64,000 nt of DNA from Domibacillus enclensis (GCF_900156125.1 NZ_FTLX01000008.1:62001-126000), one strand, 5' to 3'. Shown: positions 36,150 to 44,837, counted from the first letter of the stretch. Numbers and translations: made by a program. Notes: generated by a model not told the origin, from the sequence alone.

Positions 36150-37361
36150 TTATGAAAAACCATGCAGTTTTTTTAATCTCGCTGGCGCGTAGATCCAGAC
36201 GAAGAAAAGCGTAAAGGCGATTGAGGCGGACAAGACAAGGGCAGCAGCCAGCATGCCAGATGATAGAGCCGCCGCGCCGAATACGACCGATTCAATCAAC
36301 AGGACACGCAGCAACAACTGCTGAACAGCCCTTTGCTTCCCGCTTTCTCCCTCCGGATACAGCTGCGGCCACATCACATAACCGTGACGGACGGCAATCG
36401 GCAGGAGCTGAAAACCGGTTAAATAAAGGAAAAGCAGTGCCACGATCAGCTGAACCGGCAGCAGCGCACTAAAAGCAATGATCAGTGCCCCGATAACGGT
36501 CAGCCGTACATACAGCCCGATATATTCGTTCATGCGGACAAACGTACGGGACAGCAAGTACGTATATGTGCCCTTTTGCGAGCCCGGCAGCAAACCGTCC
36601 AGCCAGGCCCGCCGCTTCACCGTTCCACGCAAATGAGGAACGTCCGTGAACATATTTGCAAGACGGTAAAAAGCCGCCATTCTTTTTTCTTCAAGCGCCG
36701 CAAGCAGTTCCCACTTTAACGGCCTGTTTCCGATGCGCCCCATATAAAAAATCCAGAAGATCATAAACAGGACCGCTATTCCCGCTAACACATACTCTGA
36801 CGAAAAGACCGCAAACAAAAAAGCGATGTTCAGCAGCATCCGTACTCCCATGTCAGCCGTTCTCACGTCATTAGACGGCACATTCAGCGCTTCAAGACGG
36901 CAAAACAAGTTCCATAGCTTTGCGGCCAAGGCGGCAACTAAAAACAGAAAAAACGGCCCAAATCCGGTTCCTTCCGCTTTTGCGTACATCGGCATTGCAA
37001 ACGCGACCAGCGCAACAATCACATAGCTTTGCGCCAGAAAGCTTGTCCATACCGCTTTTTGAAAATAAGGCTTTAATTCACTTTCAAGCGGCAGCAAATA
37101 TACTGTATCCGGCTGCTTGATGTATGTATACACCGGACTCCATGCCAGAATGACGCCTAGAACAATCGCCATAATGAGCGGTGCCGGAAAGCCGGCTTCA
37201 ATCGTTTCCACCCAGCCGCTGTAATAAAAAAGCAGCGCACCCATGGCAAAGATCAAAACAAACAGCAGATGGTCATTCAGCATGTACCTGGTATACTTGC
37301 GGATTTCGGTGTAATACGCCGCTGCACGTTCCTTAAACAACGCATTCGCTGAAAACTTCAT
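36150..37361 (-). CDS. ecsB: EcsB, ABC transporter permease
   Basis: Permease of 403 residues with about ten hydrophobic helices and the EcsB-type opening FKERAAAYYTEIRKYTRYMLNDHLLF. With EcsA it forms an exporter needed in B. subtilis for competence, sporulation, protease secretion and RasP-dependent intramembrane proteolysis, possibly by exporting peptides. Its ATG overlaps the ecsA stop in ATGA. The third gene of the B. subtilis operon, ecsC, is absent; a terminator and the repeat region follow. Confidence 0.9.
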   Translation of the reverse strand: MKFSANALFKERAAAYYTEIRKYTRYMLNDHLLFVLIFAMGALLFYYSGWVETIEAGFPAPLIMAIVLGVILAWSPVYTYIKQPDTVYLLPLESELKPYFQKAVWTSFLAQSYVIVALVAFAMPMYAKAEGTGFGPFFLFLVAALAAKLWNLFCRLEALNVPSNDVRTADMGVRMLLNIAFLFAVFSSEYVLAGIAVLFMIFWIFYMGRIGNRPLKWELLAALEEKRMAAFYRLANMFTDVPHLRGTVKRRAWLDGLLPGSQKGTYTYLLSRTFVRMNEYIGLYVRLTVIGALIIAFSALLPVQLIVALLFLYLTGFQLLPIAVRHGYVMWPQLYPEGESGKQRAVQQLLLRVLLIESVVFGAAALSSGMLAAALVLSASIAFTLFFVWIYAPARLKKLHGFS

Positions 37362-38095
37362 CGTACCGCTTCCTTTGTCAGTTCCACATAAATGTCATCA
37401 AGCGCCGCATCCGGCATTTGAAATTGCTGGCGCAGCTCCTTCATCGTCCCTTTTGCCCGCACACGCCCTTCATGTAAGATCACAAACGAATCGCAGTACC
37501 TTTCAGCTGTTGCCAAAATATGCGTTGACATTAAAATCCCAGCGCCGCTTTCTTTCATTTTATTCATTAAATCCAGCAAGGAACGGATACCGAGCGGGTC
37601 CAGACCGACAAAAGGCTCATCAATAATATACAAGGACGGCTCCGTTAAAAAAGCCCCCATAATCATGACCTTTTGCTTCATTCCTTTGGAAAAATGAGCG
37701 GGAAACCACTTCATTTTGGCATCCAAGCGGAATTCTTTTAAAAGCGGACCGATGCGCTGTTCGTAATCATGCTCAGATAGACCATACGCCGTTGCGGTTA
37801 GCCGCATGTGCTCTTCAAGTGTCAGCTCATCGTAAAGAACTGGCGTTTCCGGGACAAATGAAAATTTTCGGCGGTAGTCAGACGGATGCTCCTCAAGCGA
37901 CAGCCCATCAATGGCCACTCTCCCCTTCACCGGCTCCATCAAGCCAATGATGTGCTTGATCGCGGTGCTTTTTCCGGCACCGTTTAAGCCGATCAACCCA
38001 ACCAGCTGGCCTTTTTCCACTTCAAATGATACGTCATGCAAAACCGGCTTTCGTGTATAGCCGCCGGTGACATTCTCCACTGTTAATAATGACAT
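37358..38095 (-). CDS. ecsA: EcsA, ABC transporter ATPase
   Basis: ATP-binding subunit of 245 residues: Walker A GLNGAGKST, signature FSKGMKQKVMIMGAF (a KGMKQK variant of LSGGQ, usual in this family), Walker B LYIIDEPFVGLDP and the switch His in MSTHILATAERY. ATG 38095 has AAAGGA nine bases upstream; the longer frame to 38134 is not supported. Divergent from hit, as in B. subtilis. Confidence 0.93.
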   Translation of the reverse strand: MSLLTVENVTGGYTRKPVLHDVSFEVEKGQLVGLIGLNGAGKSTAIKHIIGLMEPVKGRVAIDGLSLEEHPSDYRRKFSFVPETPVLYDELTLEEHMRLTATAYGLSEHDYEQRIGPLLKEFRLDAKMKWFPAHFSKGMKQKVMIMGAFLTEPSLYIIDEPFVGLDPLGIRSLLDLMNKMKESGAGILMSTHILATAERYCDSFVILHEGRVRAKGTMKELRQQFQMPDAALDDIYVELTKEAVR

Positions 38096-38221
38096 GCTTA
38101 AACGTCCTTTCTTCTCAATCGTTACACGTATCATATCAAAATTATGCCCTTTCTACATAGTTCCCTGCATCCGGAATCTATGCTACACTTTTGTTACTAT
38201 CATCCAAAAGGAGTGCTGACT

Positions 38222-38632
38222 ATGGAGCATTGCATTTTTTGCAAAATTACAAACGGAGAGATTCCATCCGCTAAAGTGTACGAGGATGAGCACGTCTACG
38301 CTTTTTTAGACATCAGCCAGGTGACAAAGGGCCATACGCTTGTGATTCCGAAAATACATAAAGAAAACATCTTTGAACTGGACGCAGAGATGGCCGGTCC
38401 TCTGTTCCAATCTGTTAAAAAAGTGGCCGATGCGCTGCAGTCTGCTTTTTCGCCAAAAGGGCTCAATTTGTTGAATAACAATGGCGAAACAGCCGGACAA
38501 ACCGTTTTTCATTACCACATTCATTTAATTCCCCGCTACGGGTCAGAGGACGGCTTTCACCCTGTATTCAAGGAAAATAGTGAGAAGCTGGTTCTTGCAG
38601 ACATTTCAGCTGCGATTCAATCTCATATGTAA
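38222..38632 (+). CDS. hit: Hit, HIT-family nucleotide hydrolase
   Basis: 136 residues (B. subtilis 145). HIT fold with the N-terminal zinc-type CIFCKI pair, KGHTLVIPKIH, and the catalytic triad FHYHIHLIPRY (HxHxH). It hydrolyses adenosine 5'-phosphoramidate or dinucleotide-type substrates; the exact one is unknown. AAAGGAG lies eight bases before ATG 38222, so the 26 upstream codons are not used. It ends 10 bp inside a convergent small gene. Confidence 0.92.
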   Translation: MEHCIFCKITNGEIPSAKVYEDEHVYAFLDISQVTKGHTLVIPKIHKENIFELDAEMAGPLFQSVKKVADALQSAFSPKGLNLLNNNGETAGQTVFHYHIHLIPRYGSEDGFHPVFKENSEKLVLADISAAIQSHM

Positions 38633-38799
38633 GAAAGAAGAACGGCTGCTGCGATGGAAAGGACACTCATAAAGCCGAGCTGGCCTGCCCGCTTTCGCAA
38701 AATATAATTCTCGCTTTTCCGGGCTTCTTTCATGTGATACAGCGTGCTCGTAAACAAAATAAAGCCGCCAGACAACAGGGCAAAAATAATTCCATGCAT
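38623..38799 (-). CDS. Small two-helix membrane protein, 58 aa
   Basis: AAAAGGAG lies eight bases before the ATG. The product has two hydrophobic helices (about 3-17 and 39-57) joined by a basic loop HMKEARKSENYILRKRAG. I do not recognise the family. It converges with hit, overlapping its last ten bases, and is divergent from yhaH. An inverted repeat CGTTCC-N7-GGAACG (38827-38845) lies in its upstream region. Confidence 0.6.
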   Translation of the reverse strand: MHGIIFALLSGGFILFTSTLYHMKEARKSENYILRKRAGQLGFMSVLSIAAAVLLSYI

Positions 38800-38900
38800 A
38801 CAATCGACTCCTTTTAAACGTTTGTGCCGTTCCTTTTTCGGGAACGATATCATATATATGTATGCAGCTATTAAACACGAATGACTAATGAGGTGGAAAA

Positions 38901-39272
38901 ATGAATAAAAAAGCTCTTTTTACAGGGGTTGCAGCCGGTATTGCTGCTGGAGCGGCAGCCGCTCTCTTGAACGCTCCTTCCAGCGGGCGCACGACGCGGG
39001 CCAATCTGAAGGACAAGCAAGTATCAGCTAAGCTCACAGCCATGGAAATAAAGGATAACGCAGGGCAGGTAAAGGAATCGGTGAAGCGGCTGGTTGAAAC
39101 AGCAAAACAGGACGTCCCTGATAAAGTAAATAGTATTAAAGTGAATGCCGCACTCTGGAAGGAAAGCATTGAACCGAATGTTCAAACCTTAAAAAAAGAA
39201 GTCACCAACATTCAAAAAACAGTTGAAGATCTGCAGGAGGCATTGCCACAGCCGCCTTCATCCAATAAATAG
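38901..39272 (+). CDS. yhaH: YhaH, YtxH-domain protein
   Basis: 123 residues: N-terminal glycine/alanine-rich membrane helix with the YtxH signature (LFTGVAAGIAAGAAAALLNAPSSGRTTR) followed by an extended amphipathic helical region and a Pro/Ser tail. YtxH proteins belong to the general stress group in Bacillus. B. subtilis yhaH lies beside hit, as here. GAGGTGG precedes the ATG. I found no clear sigma-B promoter. Confidence 0.85.
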   Translation: MNKKALFTGVAAGIAAGAAAALLNAPSSGRTTRANLKDKQVSAKLTAMEIKDNAGQVKESVKRLVETAKQDVPDKVNSIKVNAALWKESIEPNVQTLKKEVTNIQKTVEDLQEALPQPPSSNK

Positions 39273-39296
39273 AAAGGGATCTCTCCCTTTCTATTT
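39267..39296 (+). terminator. Terminator of yhaH
   Basis: Perfect 13-bp stem (AAATAGAAAGGGA) with the four-base loop TCTC, overlapping the yhaH stop codon. Confidence 0.9.
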
Positions 39297-39393
39297 ATTT
39301 TATTTTTCAGCGAATTCAAAAAATTTATCATTTCCTCTTTCTATTTTTTTATTTTATTGGCATAATATAAATCAATGAAACAATAGATTTGAG

Positions 39394-39996
39394 GTGGAAA
39401 AGATCAGCAAAGCAAATGAAACAACATCCAATCATCAATATACGATGAAAGAAGCCTTTATGTTCAGCCAGCGTATGGCCCAGCTTTCAAAAGCGTTATG
39501 GAAAGCGGTAGAAAAGGACTGGCAGCGCTGGATTAAGCCGTACGACTTGAACATAAACGAGCACCATATTTTATGGATTGCCCATCACCTAAAAGGAGCT
39601 TCTATCTCCGATGTCGCCAATTTCGGCGTCATGCACGTCTCCACTGCGTTCAACTTTTCCAAAAAGCTTGAAGAGCGCGGCCTTCTCACCTTTTCCAAAA
39701 GAGAAGATGATAAACGGAATACGTATATCGAAATCACCGAAGCAGGCGAAAATTTGATTTTCGACTTGATGAAGGACTACGATCCGGAATCAAACCTTGT
39801 CTTTTCAGGCAGCGAGCCGCTTCGAGAGCTTTTCGGGAAATTTCCTGATCTTGCTGAATTAATGGCCATTATTAAAAATATTTACGGCGATGATTTTATG
39901 GAGATATTTGAAAAATCCATTCATAATATCGAACATGATTTTGATGAAGAGGACCGGGAATTAAAACGCTCTGCAACCACTCCAACATCCGGGTAA
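39394..39996 (+). CDS. hpr: Hpr/ScoC, MarR-family transition-state regulator
   Basis: 200 residues from the GTG. The winged helix contains [45 protein letters not shown], very close to B. subtilis ScoC, which represses protease genes and sporulation. The start is doubtful: the GTG at 39394 lies inside the GAGGTG sequence that would be the ribosome site. The first codon at proper spacing is ATC (39403), and homologues have an ATG-type start nearby. The N-terminus could thus begin with an AUC codon or be affected by a base error. A strong terminator follows. Confidence 0.9.
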   Translation: MEKISKANETTSNHQYTMKEAFMFSQRMAQLSKALWKAVEKDWQRWIKPYDLNINEHHILWIAHHLKGASISDVANFGVMHVSTAFNFSKKLEERGLLTFSKREDDKRNTYIEITEAGENLIFDLMKDYDPESNLVFSGSEPLRELFGKFPDLAELMAIIKNIYGDDFMEIFEKSIHNIEHDFDEEDRELKRSATTPTSG

Positions 39997-40023
39997 GCTC
40001 GCTGCCTGCCGGATGTTTTTTTA
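39984..40023 (+). terminator. Terminator of hpr
   Basis: Stem AACATCCGG / CCGGATGTT (39984-39992 with 40009-40017) followed by a run of T, containing the hpr stop codon. Confidence 0.88.
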
Positions 40024-40117
40024 TTGTGTCAGTCTATAGATGGAACAGGTTCTATTTTCAATTTTTTCGACATTTTGTTATAGTTAACTGTACAAGGCTA
40101 ACAGAGGGGGGCAGCAC

Positions 40118-40306
40118 ATGGCGGCATTAATCGTTACTTTTATCATTTTCTCCGTCTTTATTTTGTATCACATAAATCGGATGACCAATTTATTATGCAT
40201 TCAAAAAGAGATTCCAGAAGAGCGTCATGAAAAAATATTCAGAACCGTAAACATTTTAATCGTTATTTTGCTTTCGACGTCCTACATTGAAATATTGTAC
40301 GTATAG
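40118..40306 (+). CDS. Small membrane protein, 62 aa
   Basis: AGAGGGGGG precedes the ATG. Two hydrophobic segments (about 2-18 and 43-61) flank a charged stretch QKEIPEERHEKIFRT. The gene is between hpr and prsA on the same strand. I do not recognise it, though short unnamed membrane proteins occur at this locus in relatives. Coding status rests on the ribosome site, frame length and hydrophobic pattern. Confidence 0.6.
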   Translation: MAALIVTFIIFSVFILYHINRMTNLLCIQKEIPEERHEKIFRTVNILIVILLSTSYIEILYV

Positions 40307-40412
40307 GCCCGCTCTCTTTCAGGAGATGGGTCTTTTCTTTTCCCAAGCCTGTAACTGTGCTATAGTTGTTTGTGGAACTTGGATTAAATGAACATAGGGA
40401 GTTGTTTTTTGA

Positions 40413-41393
40413 ATGAAGAAATGGGCATTGCCATTATCGCTTGCAGCGGGTGTACTTGCACTTTCAGGCTGTGGCGACAGTGAAGGAAACGTCATCGCCA
40501 CTTCAAAAGCAGGCGACGTAACAGATATGGAACTATACGCGGAAATGAAGGACAAATACGGTCCGCAAATGGAGCAGGCCCTGCAGGAGCTTATGCAGAA
40601 AAAAGTGCTCTCTGACAAATATGAAGTAAGCGATGAAGAATTGGATAAAGAAGTGGAAACGGCCAAAGAACAGCTGGGCGACCAGTATGAAATGTTCCTG
40701 GCACAATACGGCCTCGATGAAGATGGCTTTAAGGAATTTTTAAAGCTTGAGCTTCTTCGTGAAAAAGCAGCGCTTGCCGATGTGGAAGTAACGGATGCAG
40801 AAGTACAGGAATATTACGATGCATGGCAGCCGGATATTAACGTCAGCCACATTCTTGTAGAAGACGAAGCGAAAGCAAAAGAAATCAAGCAGCAGTTAGC
40901 GGATGGCGGCGACTTTGCCGAATTGGCGAAAGAAAATTCAACAGATCCTGGCTCAGCTGAAAACGGTGGTAGCCTTGGCTGGATCGATAATGCCGGCCGT
41001 GCCCAGTTCGTTCCCGAGTTTACGGAAGCGCTTGGCACATTAAAGGTGAACGAAGTAAGCGAGCCGATCAAATCCGATTACGGCTACCACATCATTAAAA
41101 TTACCGAGCAAAAAGAAAAAGGCTCCTTTGAAGACTTGAAGGACCAAATGACAGAAGAATTAAAGAAAACAAAAGTGGATTCAACGGCTTTGCAAACAAA
41201 GCTGGATGAAGAAATGGAAGCAGCTGACGTGAAAGTCGAAGATGAAGACTTTAAAGGTGCGTTTGAATCAGAAGAAACAGCCCCAGCTGAAGGTACAGAA
41301 ACAGCTCCAACTGAAGGAGAAGCAACAGAAGAACCAGCAGCAGAACCGGCTGCGGAAGATGATGCAGCTGCAACAGAAGAAGAAGCAAAGTAA
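40413..41393 (+). CDS. prsA: PrsA, extracellular foldase lipoprotein
   Basis: Peptidyl-prolyl isomerase anchored outside the membrane, needed for folding secreted proteins and PBPs; 326 residues (B. subtilis 292). Lipobox LALSGC gives lipidated Cys20. An N-terminal SurA-like region precedes the PpiC domain (about 135-225) with INVSHILVED and GGSLGWIDNAGRAQFVPEF. The extra length is an acidic, Ala/Pro/Thr/Glu-rich tail after about residue 285 with APAEGTETAPTEGEA-type repeats, probably disordered. In B. subtilis prsA is repressed by Hpr-related control and sits in the same locus. Confidence 0.94.
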   Translation: MKKWALPLSLAAGVLALSGCGDSEGNVIATSKAGDVTDMELYAEMKDKYGPQMEQALQELMQKKVLSDKYEVSDEELDKEVETAKEQLGDQYEMFLAQYGLDEDGFKEFLKLELLREKAALADVEVTDAEVQEYYDAWQPDINVSHILVEDEAKAKEIKQQLADGGDFAELAKENSTDPGSAENGGSLGWIDNAGRAQFVPEFTEALGTLKVNEVSEPIKSDYGYHIIKITEQKEKGSFEDLKDQMTEELKKTKVDSTALQTKLDEEMEAADVKVEDEDFKGAFESEETAPAEGTETAPTEGEATEEPAAEPAAEDDAAATEEEAK

Positions 41394-41422
41394 AAAAAGC
41401 ACCCGCGATGGGTGCTTTTTTT
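41392..41422. terminator. Bidirectional terminator, prsA / yhaM
   Basis: Stem AAAAAAGCACCC with loop GCGAT and GGGTGCTTTTTT, between convergent genes. Confidence 0.92.
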
Positions 41423-42366
41423 CACTTCGAAAAGCGAGGCTTGTAAAAAGAGCGATTGTCGAGCGGAAAAATTCGCTCGGAAAATTCGCCCGGCTTGGTT
41501 CGGTCCAGTGCACGGTCAAGCATATTCATTTTGGCGTCAAGATTATCAATGTAGTGCAGCATTTCCGCTTCTTTGATCATCGGCGGCTTTGGACTGCCCC
41601 ATTCTGCTTTGCCATGATGCGATAAAACGATGTGCTGAAGAACCATCACTTCTTCTCCTTCGATGCCGAGCTCCTTTGCCATCTGGCCAATTTCATTCAC
41701 CATAATGGAAATGTGGCCGATCAAATTGCCTTCTGCTGTATAGGTGGTCGCAATCGGTCCGGACAGCTCGGTTACTTTTCCGAGATCGTGCAAAATTACG
41801 CCCGCATACAGCAGGTCACGGTCAAGTGACGGATATAAATCAGCAATGGATTTCGCCAGCTGCAGCATGGAAACAACATGATACGCAAGCCCTGAGACGA
41901 ACTCATGGTGATTCTTCGTGGCAGCCGGATACTCTAAAAACGGCTGATGATACTTTTTCAAAAGCGCACGGGTAATGCGCTGAATATGCGGATTCTGCAT
42001 TTCAAAAATAAACTGCGTAATGGTTTCTGTCATTTCCTCCTGGCTTAACGGAGCGGTTTCCACAAAATCACCTGCATCCATGCCGTCTTGAGCAGAGGCT
42101 GGCCGGATCTGGCGAAGCTTCAGCTGCATCCGCCCCCGGTAATTTTGAATTTCTCCTGCCACTTTGACAATCGTTTCCGGCGCGTACATCTTCACCGTTT
42201 CTTCTTTTGCATCCCACAGCTTTGCTTCAATTTCACCGCTTGTATCCTGAAGCATCAGCGTCAAATAGGGATTCCCATTCACTGCTGTGCTTTTCACAGC
42301 GGAACGGATCATTAAAAAACAGTCTACACTTTCACCTGCTTCATATTGCGTAATGCCTTTTTCCAT
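41422..42366 (-). CDS. yhaM: YhaM, 3'-5' exoribonuclease
   Basis: 314 residues, the same as B. subtilis YhaM. OB-fold N-terminal half (about 10-90) with [21 protein letters not shown] and an HD domain with [12 protein letters not shown] and HHGKAEWG as metal ligands. It degrades RNA and single-stranded DNA from the 3' end. ATG 42366 follows GGAGGG; a GTG seven codons upstream is rejected on length and spacing. In B. subtilis yhaM is the last gene of yhaONM, but here yhaN and yhaO are absent and the gene has its own promoter. Confidence 0.93.
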   Translation of the reverse strand: MEKGITQYEAGESVDCFLMIRSAVKSTAVNGNPYLTLMLQDTSGEIEAKLWDAKEETVKMYAPETIVKVAGEIQNYRGRMQLKLRQIRPASAQDGMDAGDFVETAPLSQEEMTETITQFIFEMQNPHIQRITRALLKKYHQPFLEYPAATKNHHEFVSGLAYHVVSMLQLAKSIADLYPSLDRDLLYAGVILHDLGKVTELSGPIATTYTAEGNLIGHISIMVNEIGQMAKELGIEGEEVMVLQHIVLSHHGKAEWGSPKPPMIKEAEMLHYIDNLDAKMNMLDRALDRTKPGEFSERIFPLDNRSFYKPRFSK

Positions 42367-42402
42367 TGTCTTATTCCCTCCGTCCACTCATTCTTTCCTT
42401 TT

Positions 42403-42426
42403 ATTATACCATAGATCATACGTTCT
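42403..42426 (-). promoter_or_regulatory. Promoter of yhaM with LexA-like sequence
   Basis: On the minus strand TATAAT (42403-42408) follows AGAACGTATGATCT (42413-42426). The block from GAACGTATG to the -10 matches the addB promoter at 22 of 25 positions. The -35 is poor. Confidence 0.55.
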
Positions 42427-42519
42427 TTCCCTTTGATATGGCTTTTTTCTTTCTTCATCATTGTATACAATAATAATACGATCGAAAAAGTGCAAGTTCA
42501 TTTAATGGAGGGATACGGC

Positions 42520-42705
42520 ATGAGAACCTACAAGCTGACGATTTTTGAAAAAAACGGAGACAAACAGCTCGACCAGTCCTTCACTGCTCTGACAGATGAA
42601 GAAGCAAAAACAGTGGGACAGCGACTTTTGCAGGAGCATGCCAGTGAAGAAAAAACATACCGCTGCACTTCTCCGGAAGGAAAGCTGCTGCTTTTTCATG
42701 CTTGA
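42520..42705 (+). CDS. yhzD: YhzD-like protein, 61 aa
   Basis: Same length as B. subtilis YhzD, sharing the TYKLTxF opening, EEAKTxGxxLLQE and the terminal RCTSPEGKLLLFH. ATG 42520 is seven bases after GGAGGG, so the longer open frame from 42433 is not used. Small cytosolic protein of unknown function, divergent from yhaM. A perfect palindrome ATTGTATACAAT (42460-42471) lies in its upstream region. Confidence 0.85.
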   Translation: MRTYKLTIFEKNGDKQLDQSFTALTDEEAKTVGQRLLQEHASEEKTYRCTSPEGKLLLFHA

Positions 42706-42750
42706 GAAAACAAGCTGAGCGCATGCCTCTTTTACGGAACAATAATGAAA

Positions 42751-42799
42751 AATAAGGCGCAATTCCAGGGGAATTGCGCCTTATTCCCAGGAATTGCGC
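42751..42799. terminator. Strong hairpin after yhaR-like gene with extra arm
   Basis: Perfect 16-bp stem (42751-42766 with 42770-42785) and a three-base loop; on the minus strand a TTATTTTT tract follows. A third copy of the arm GGAATTGCGC at 42790-42799 permits an alternative pairing. Confidence 0.85.
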
Positions 42800-42844
42800 T
42801 ATCAGCCGGAGCAGTCCGTTTTGAGAGCGTATTCAAAACTGTTT

Positions 42845-43621
42845 TTACTGCTGGTTGAATACCGGCTTTCGTTTCTCTAAAAACGCGCGCACTCCTTCTT
42901 GATGATCCGTACTTTCTCTCATTTTCTGCTGGCCCTGCTTTTCAAGCTCTAATGTTTTCAACAGCTGCGGCCGGTGCAGGTCTGCCATAATTTTTTTCGT
43001 TTTGATCATCGCCTGAATCGGCTTTTGCTGTAATTCCTTTAATAGATAAGCCACTTCCTGCTGCACAGCATCCGGTGAAACAGAACGGTCTACAAGCCCC
43101 ATTTCCGCCGCCTCTGCCCCGCTTATCACTTTCCCATCCCATATGACCTTCTTGGCTTTAACCGCTCCTAAACGGCGCTCCAGCATGAAATGACCACCGC
43201 CGTCCGGGATCAGCCCGATGCCGATGAAATTCATGGCAAGCTTTGAGTCGGTTTCGCATAAAACAAAGTCAGCCGCAAGCGCGATGCTCAGTCCGAGTCC
43301 GGCTGCTGCGCCATGAATAGCAGCAATCGTCAGCTTTGGCATCGAATAGAAATACAAGGCGATGTCCGTTATGGTGTCCATCACAGTATGAAATTGCGCT
43401 TCGTCCATGGCCGACATCATTTCTTTAATATCGCCGCCTGCTGAAAAAACAGGCCCTTCCCCGGTCATGACTACAATGTTTACATCATCATCTCGGCTGA
43501 CTTCCTTCAAGCAGCAGCTTAATTCCTGCATCATTTCCATATTCAAGGCATTCATGGCATGCGGCCGGTTTAATCGAATCGTTGCCGTTTCTTTCTCGAT
43601 TGAACAGTGCACATAATTCAT
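42845..43621 (-). CDS. Enoyl-CoA hydratase/isomerase (YhaR-like)
   Basis: Crotonase-fold protein of 258 residues. Oxyanion-hole segments are FSAGGDIKEM (about residue 64) and HGAAAGLGLSIALAADFVL (about 104). The catalytic-glutamate region reads PDGGGHFMLERRLG; the second glutamate of typical hydratases is replaced by Asp (IPDGGG), as in many isomerase-type members, so the exact reaction is open. ATG 43621 has GAGGAGG upstream. A FadR-like palindrome precedes it, linking it to fatty-acid degradation with lcfB. B. subtilis yhaR lies in the same region. Confidence 0.85.
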   Translation of the reverse strand: MNYVHCSIEKETATIRLNRPHAMNALNMEMMQELSCCLKEVSRDDDVNIVVMTGEGPVFSAGGDIKEMMSAMDEAQFHTVMDTITDIALYFYSMPKLTIAAIHGAAAGLGLSIALAADFVLCETDSKLAMNFIGIGLIPDGGGHFMLERRLGAVKAKKVIWDGKVISGAEAAEMGLVDRSVSPDAVQQEVAYLLKELQQKPIQAMIKTKKIMADLHRPQLLKTLELEKQGQQKMRESTDHQEGVRAFLEKRKPVFNQQ

Positions 43622-43655
43622 CTTAATCGCCTCCTCTTCTTTATCATACAAAAAC

Positions 43656-43669
43656 TGAACGATTATTCA
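43656..43669. promoter_or_regulatory. FadR-like operator of the enoyl-CoA hydratase gene
   Basis: Minus strand TGAAT-AATCG-TTCA, 12 of 14 positions identical to the lcfB site (24972-24985), and in the FadR consensus frame. It overlaps the likely -35 region of a promoter with -10 TATGAT. Confidence 0.6.
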
Positions 43670-43681
43670 TAGCGTGAGCTA

Positions 43682-43713
43682 AAAAAACGGCGCTTCCTTA
43701 AACAGGAAACGCC
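43682..43713 (-). terminator. Terminator of yheB
   Basis: On the minus strand GGCGTTTCCT pairs with AGGAAGCGCC (one wobble), then seven T. It overlaps the 3' end of yheB. Confidence 0.85.
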
Positions 43714-44837
43714 ATCACAAGCAATGCTTGAAAAACGCCAATGATTCCGCCAAGCAAAGCGCCAAGCAATGTAATCATTTTCAGCTCGCGGTGTGTAATA
43801 TCGAGAACAATCATTTCCAACCGCTCTGTGGAAAAAGCTTCAATCTGACGCCGGACAATGTCTGCAATCTTCAACTTTTCCATCATGGAAGGAATTCGCT
43901 TCGCCACCTTGGCAATGCCTTTATCCGTTAATTCCGGAATGAGCGTCGATACCACTTTTTCTTCGAATGGTTTTGCGTAGGCGGAAATCGGCTGATTCAA
44001 CACCGTTTCCAGATCGAGCTGGCCTGCGACGAATGTTTTCGCCCGCTGAATGGCTTTTTCATCAGACAGCTGTTCAAGCACGTCGGACCATTTCCATTCG
44101 GTCACTTTCTCCCATTCGTTTTTCAACAGCGTATCAAGTAAATCCTTTGTTCCCGGACTCGTTAAAAATTTAACAATTTCCGGCCGGATTTTATCCTCAA
44201 GCGACGTATTGCCGAGCACCATTTGAATCATGCTGCCAAACTTGCCCCATTCGGCCAGGAAATCGTCCGTCATGCGTTTGACGCGGTACCGGCCTTCTTC
44301 ACTTGAAAAATAATCGGCCCCTTTGGTTAAAATATAAGAGGAGATCTCCGGAATTTTTGCTTCTGCCCGGTCAAGCCACTCGGCCGGCAGCGATTCCTTC
44401 ACGGTTTGATCTACATAGTATTCTTTAATCGCCGTGTATTTATGATCAATCCATTCATTTAGCCTGGCTTCCATTTGAGCACCGGCATCAGGGAAGTGCA
44501 TTTTTTTCAGCATATCAGCGACCGTTATGTCCGCATAGATCAGCTTTTTCGCCTCTATCTTCAAAACGGCTTCAATCTCTCCGCGAAATTCAGGCTCATT
44601 CAGCTTTTCTTCAATGCTTTCTGCTGTCAGCAAGTGCTCATCGACAATTTTTCCGACCTGTTTGGCAAGCTCCGATTTACGCTTTGGAATTAAACCAGGC
44701 GTAAAGGGCACGCGCCACTTTCCAATGTAACGGGCAGTATGCGGTCTGAAAAGCATCCGAATCGCCACAGCGTTTGTTACACCGCCGATCACGGCCCCGA
44801 TCACACCCATAAATAAAATCAGCCAAAAGATATTCAA
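43698..44837 (-). CDS. yheB: YheB, DUF445 membrane protein
   Basis: 379 residues: N-terminal helix with GVIGAVIGGVTNAVAIRMLFRPH and the conserved PFTPGLIPKRKSELAKQVG, a long helical middle, and a C-terminal hydrophobic hairpin LLGALLGGIIGVFQALLVMAF. DUF445 function is unknown. TTG at 44837 is eight bases after AAAGGTGG; the GTG four codons upstream lies inside that site. B. subtilis yheB follows yhaM-region genes too; the small yheA gene next to it in B. subtilis is absent. A terminator-like hairpin stands just upstream. Confidence 0.85.
   Translation of the reverse strand: MNIFWLILFMGVIGAVIGGVTNAVAIRMLFRPHTARYIGKWRVPFTPGLIPKRKSELAKQVGKIVDEHLLTAESIEEKLNEPEFRGEIEAVLKIEAKKLIYADITVADMLKKMHFPDAGAQMEARLNEWIDHKYTAIKEYYVDQTVKESLPAEWLDRAEAKIPEISSYILTKGADYFSSEEGRYRVKRMTDDFLAEWGKFGSMIQMVLGNTSLEDKIRPEIVKFLTSPGTKDLLDTLLKNEWEKVTEWKWSDVLEQLSDEKAIQRAKTFVAGQLDLETVLNQPISAYAKPFEEKVVSTLIPELTDKGIAKVAKRIPSMMEKLKIADIVRRQIEAFSTERLEMIVLDITHRELKMITLLGALLGGIIGVFQALLVMAFPV

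Noticed and set aside
42460-42471. Perfect palindrome ATTGTATACAAT upstream of yhzD
   Set aside because: A/T-rich 12-mers of this kind arise by chance in promoter regions; no regulator gene is adjacent, so it is only mentioned under yhzD.
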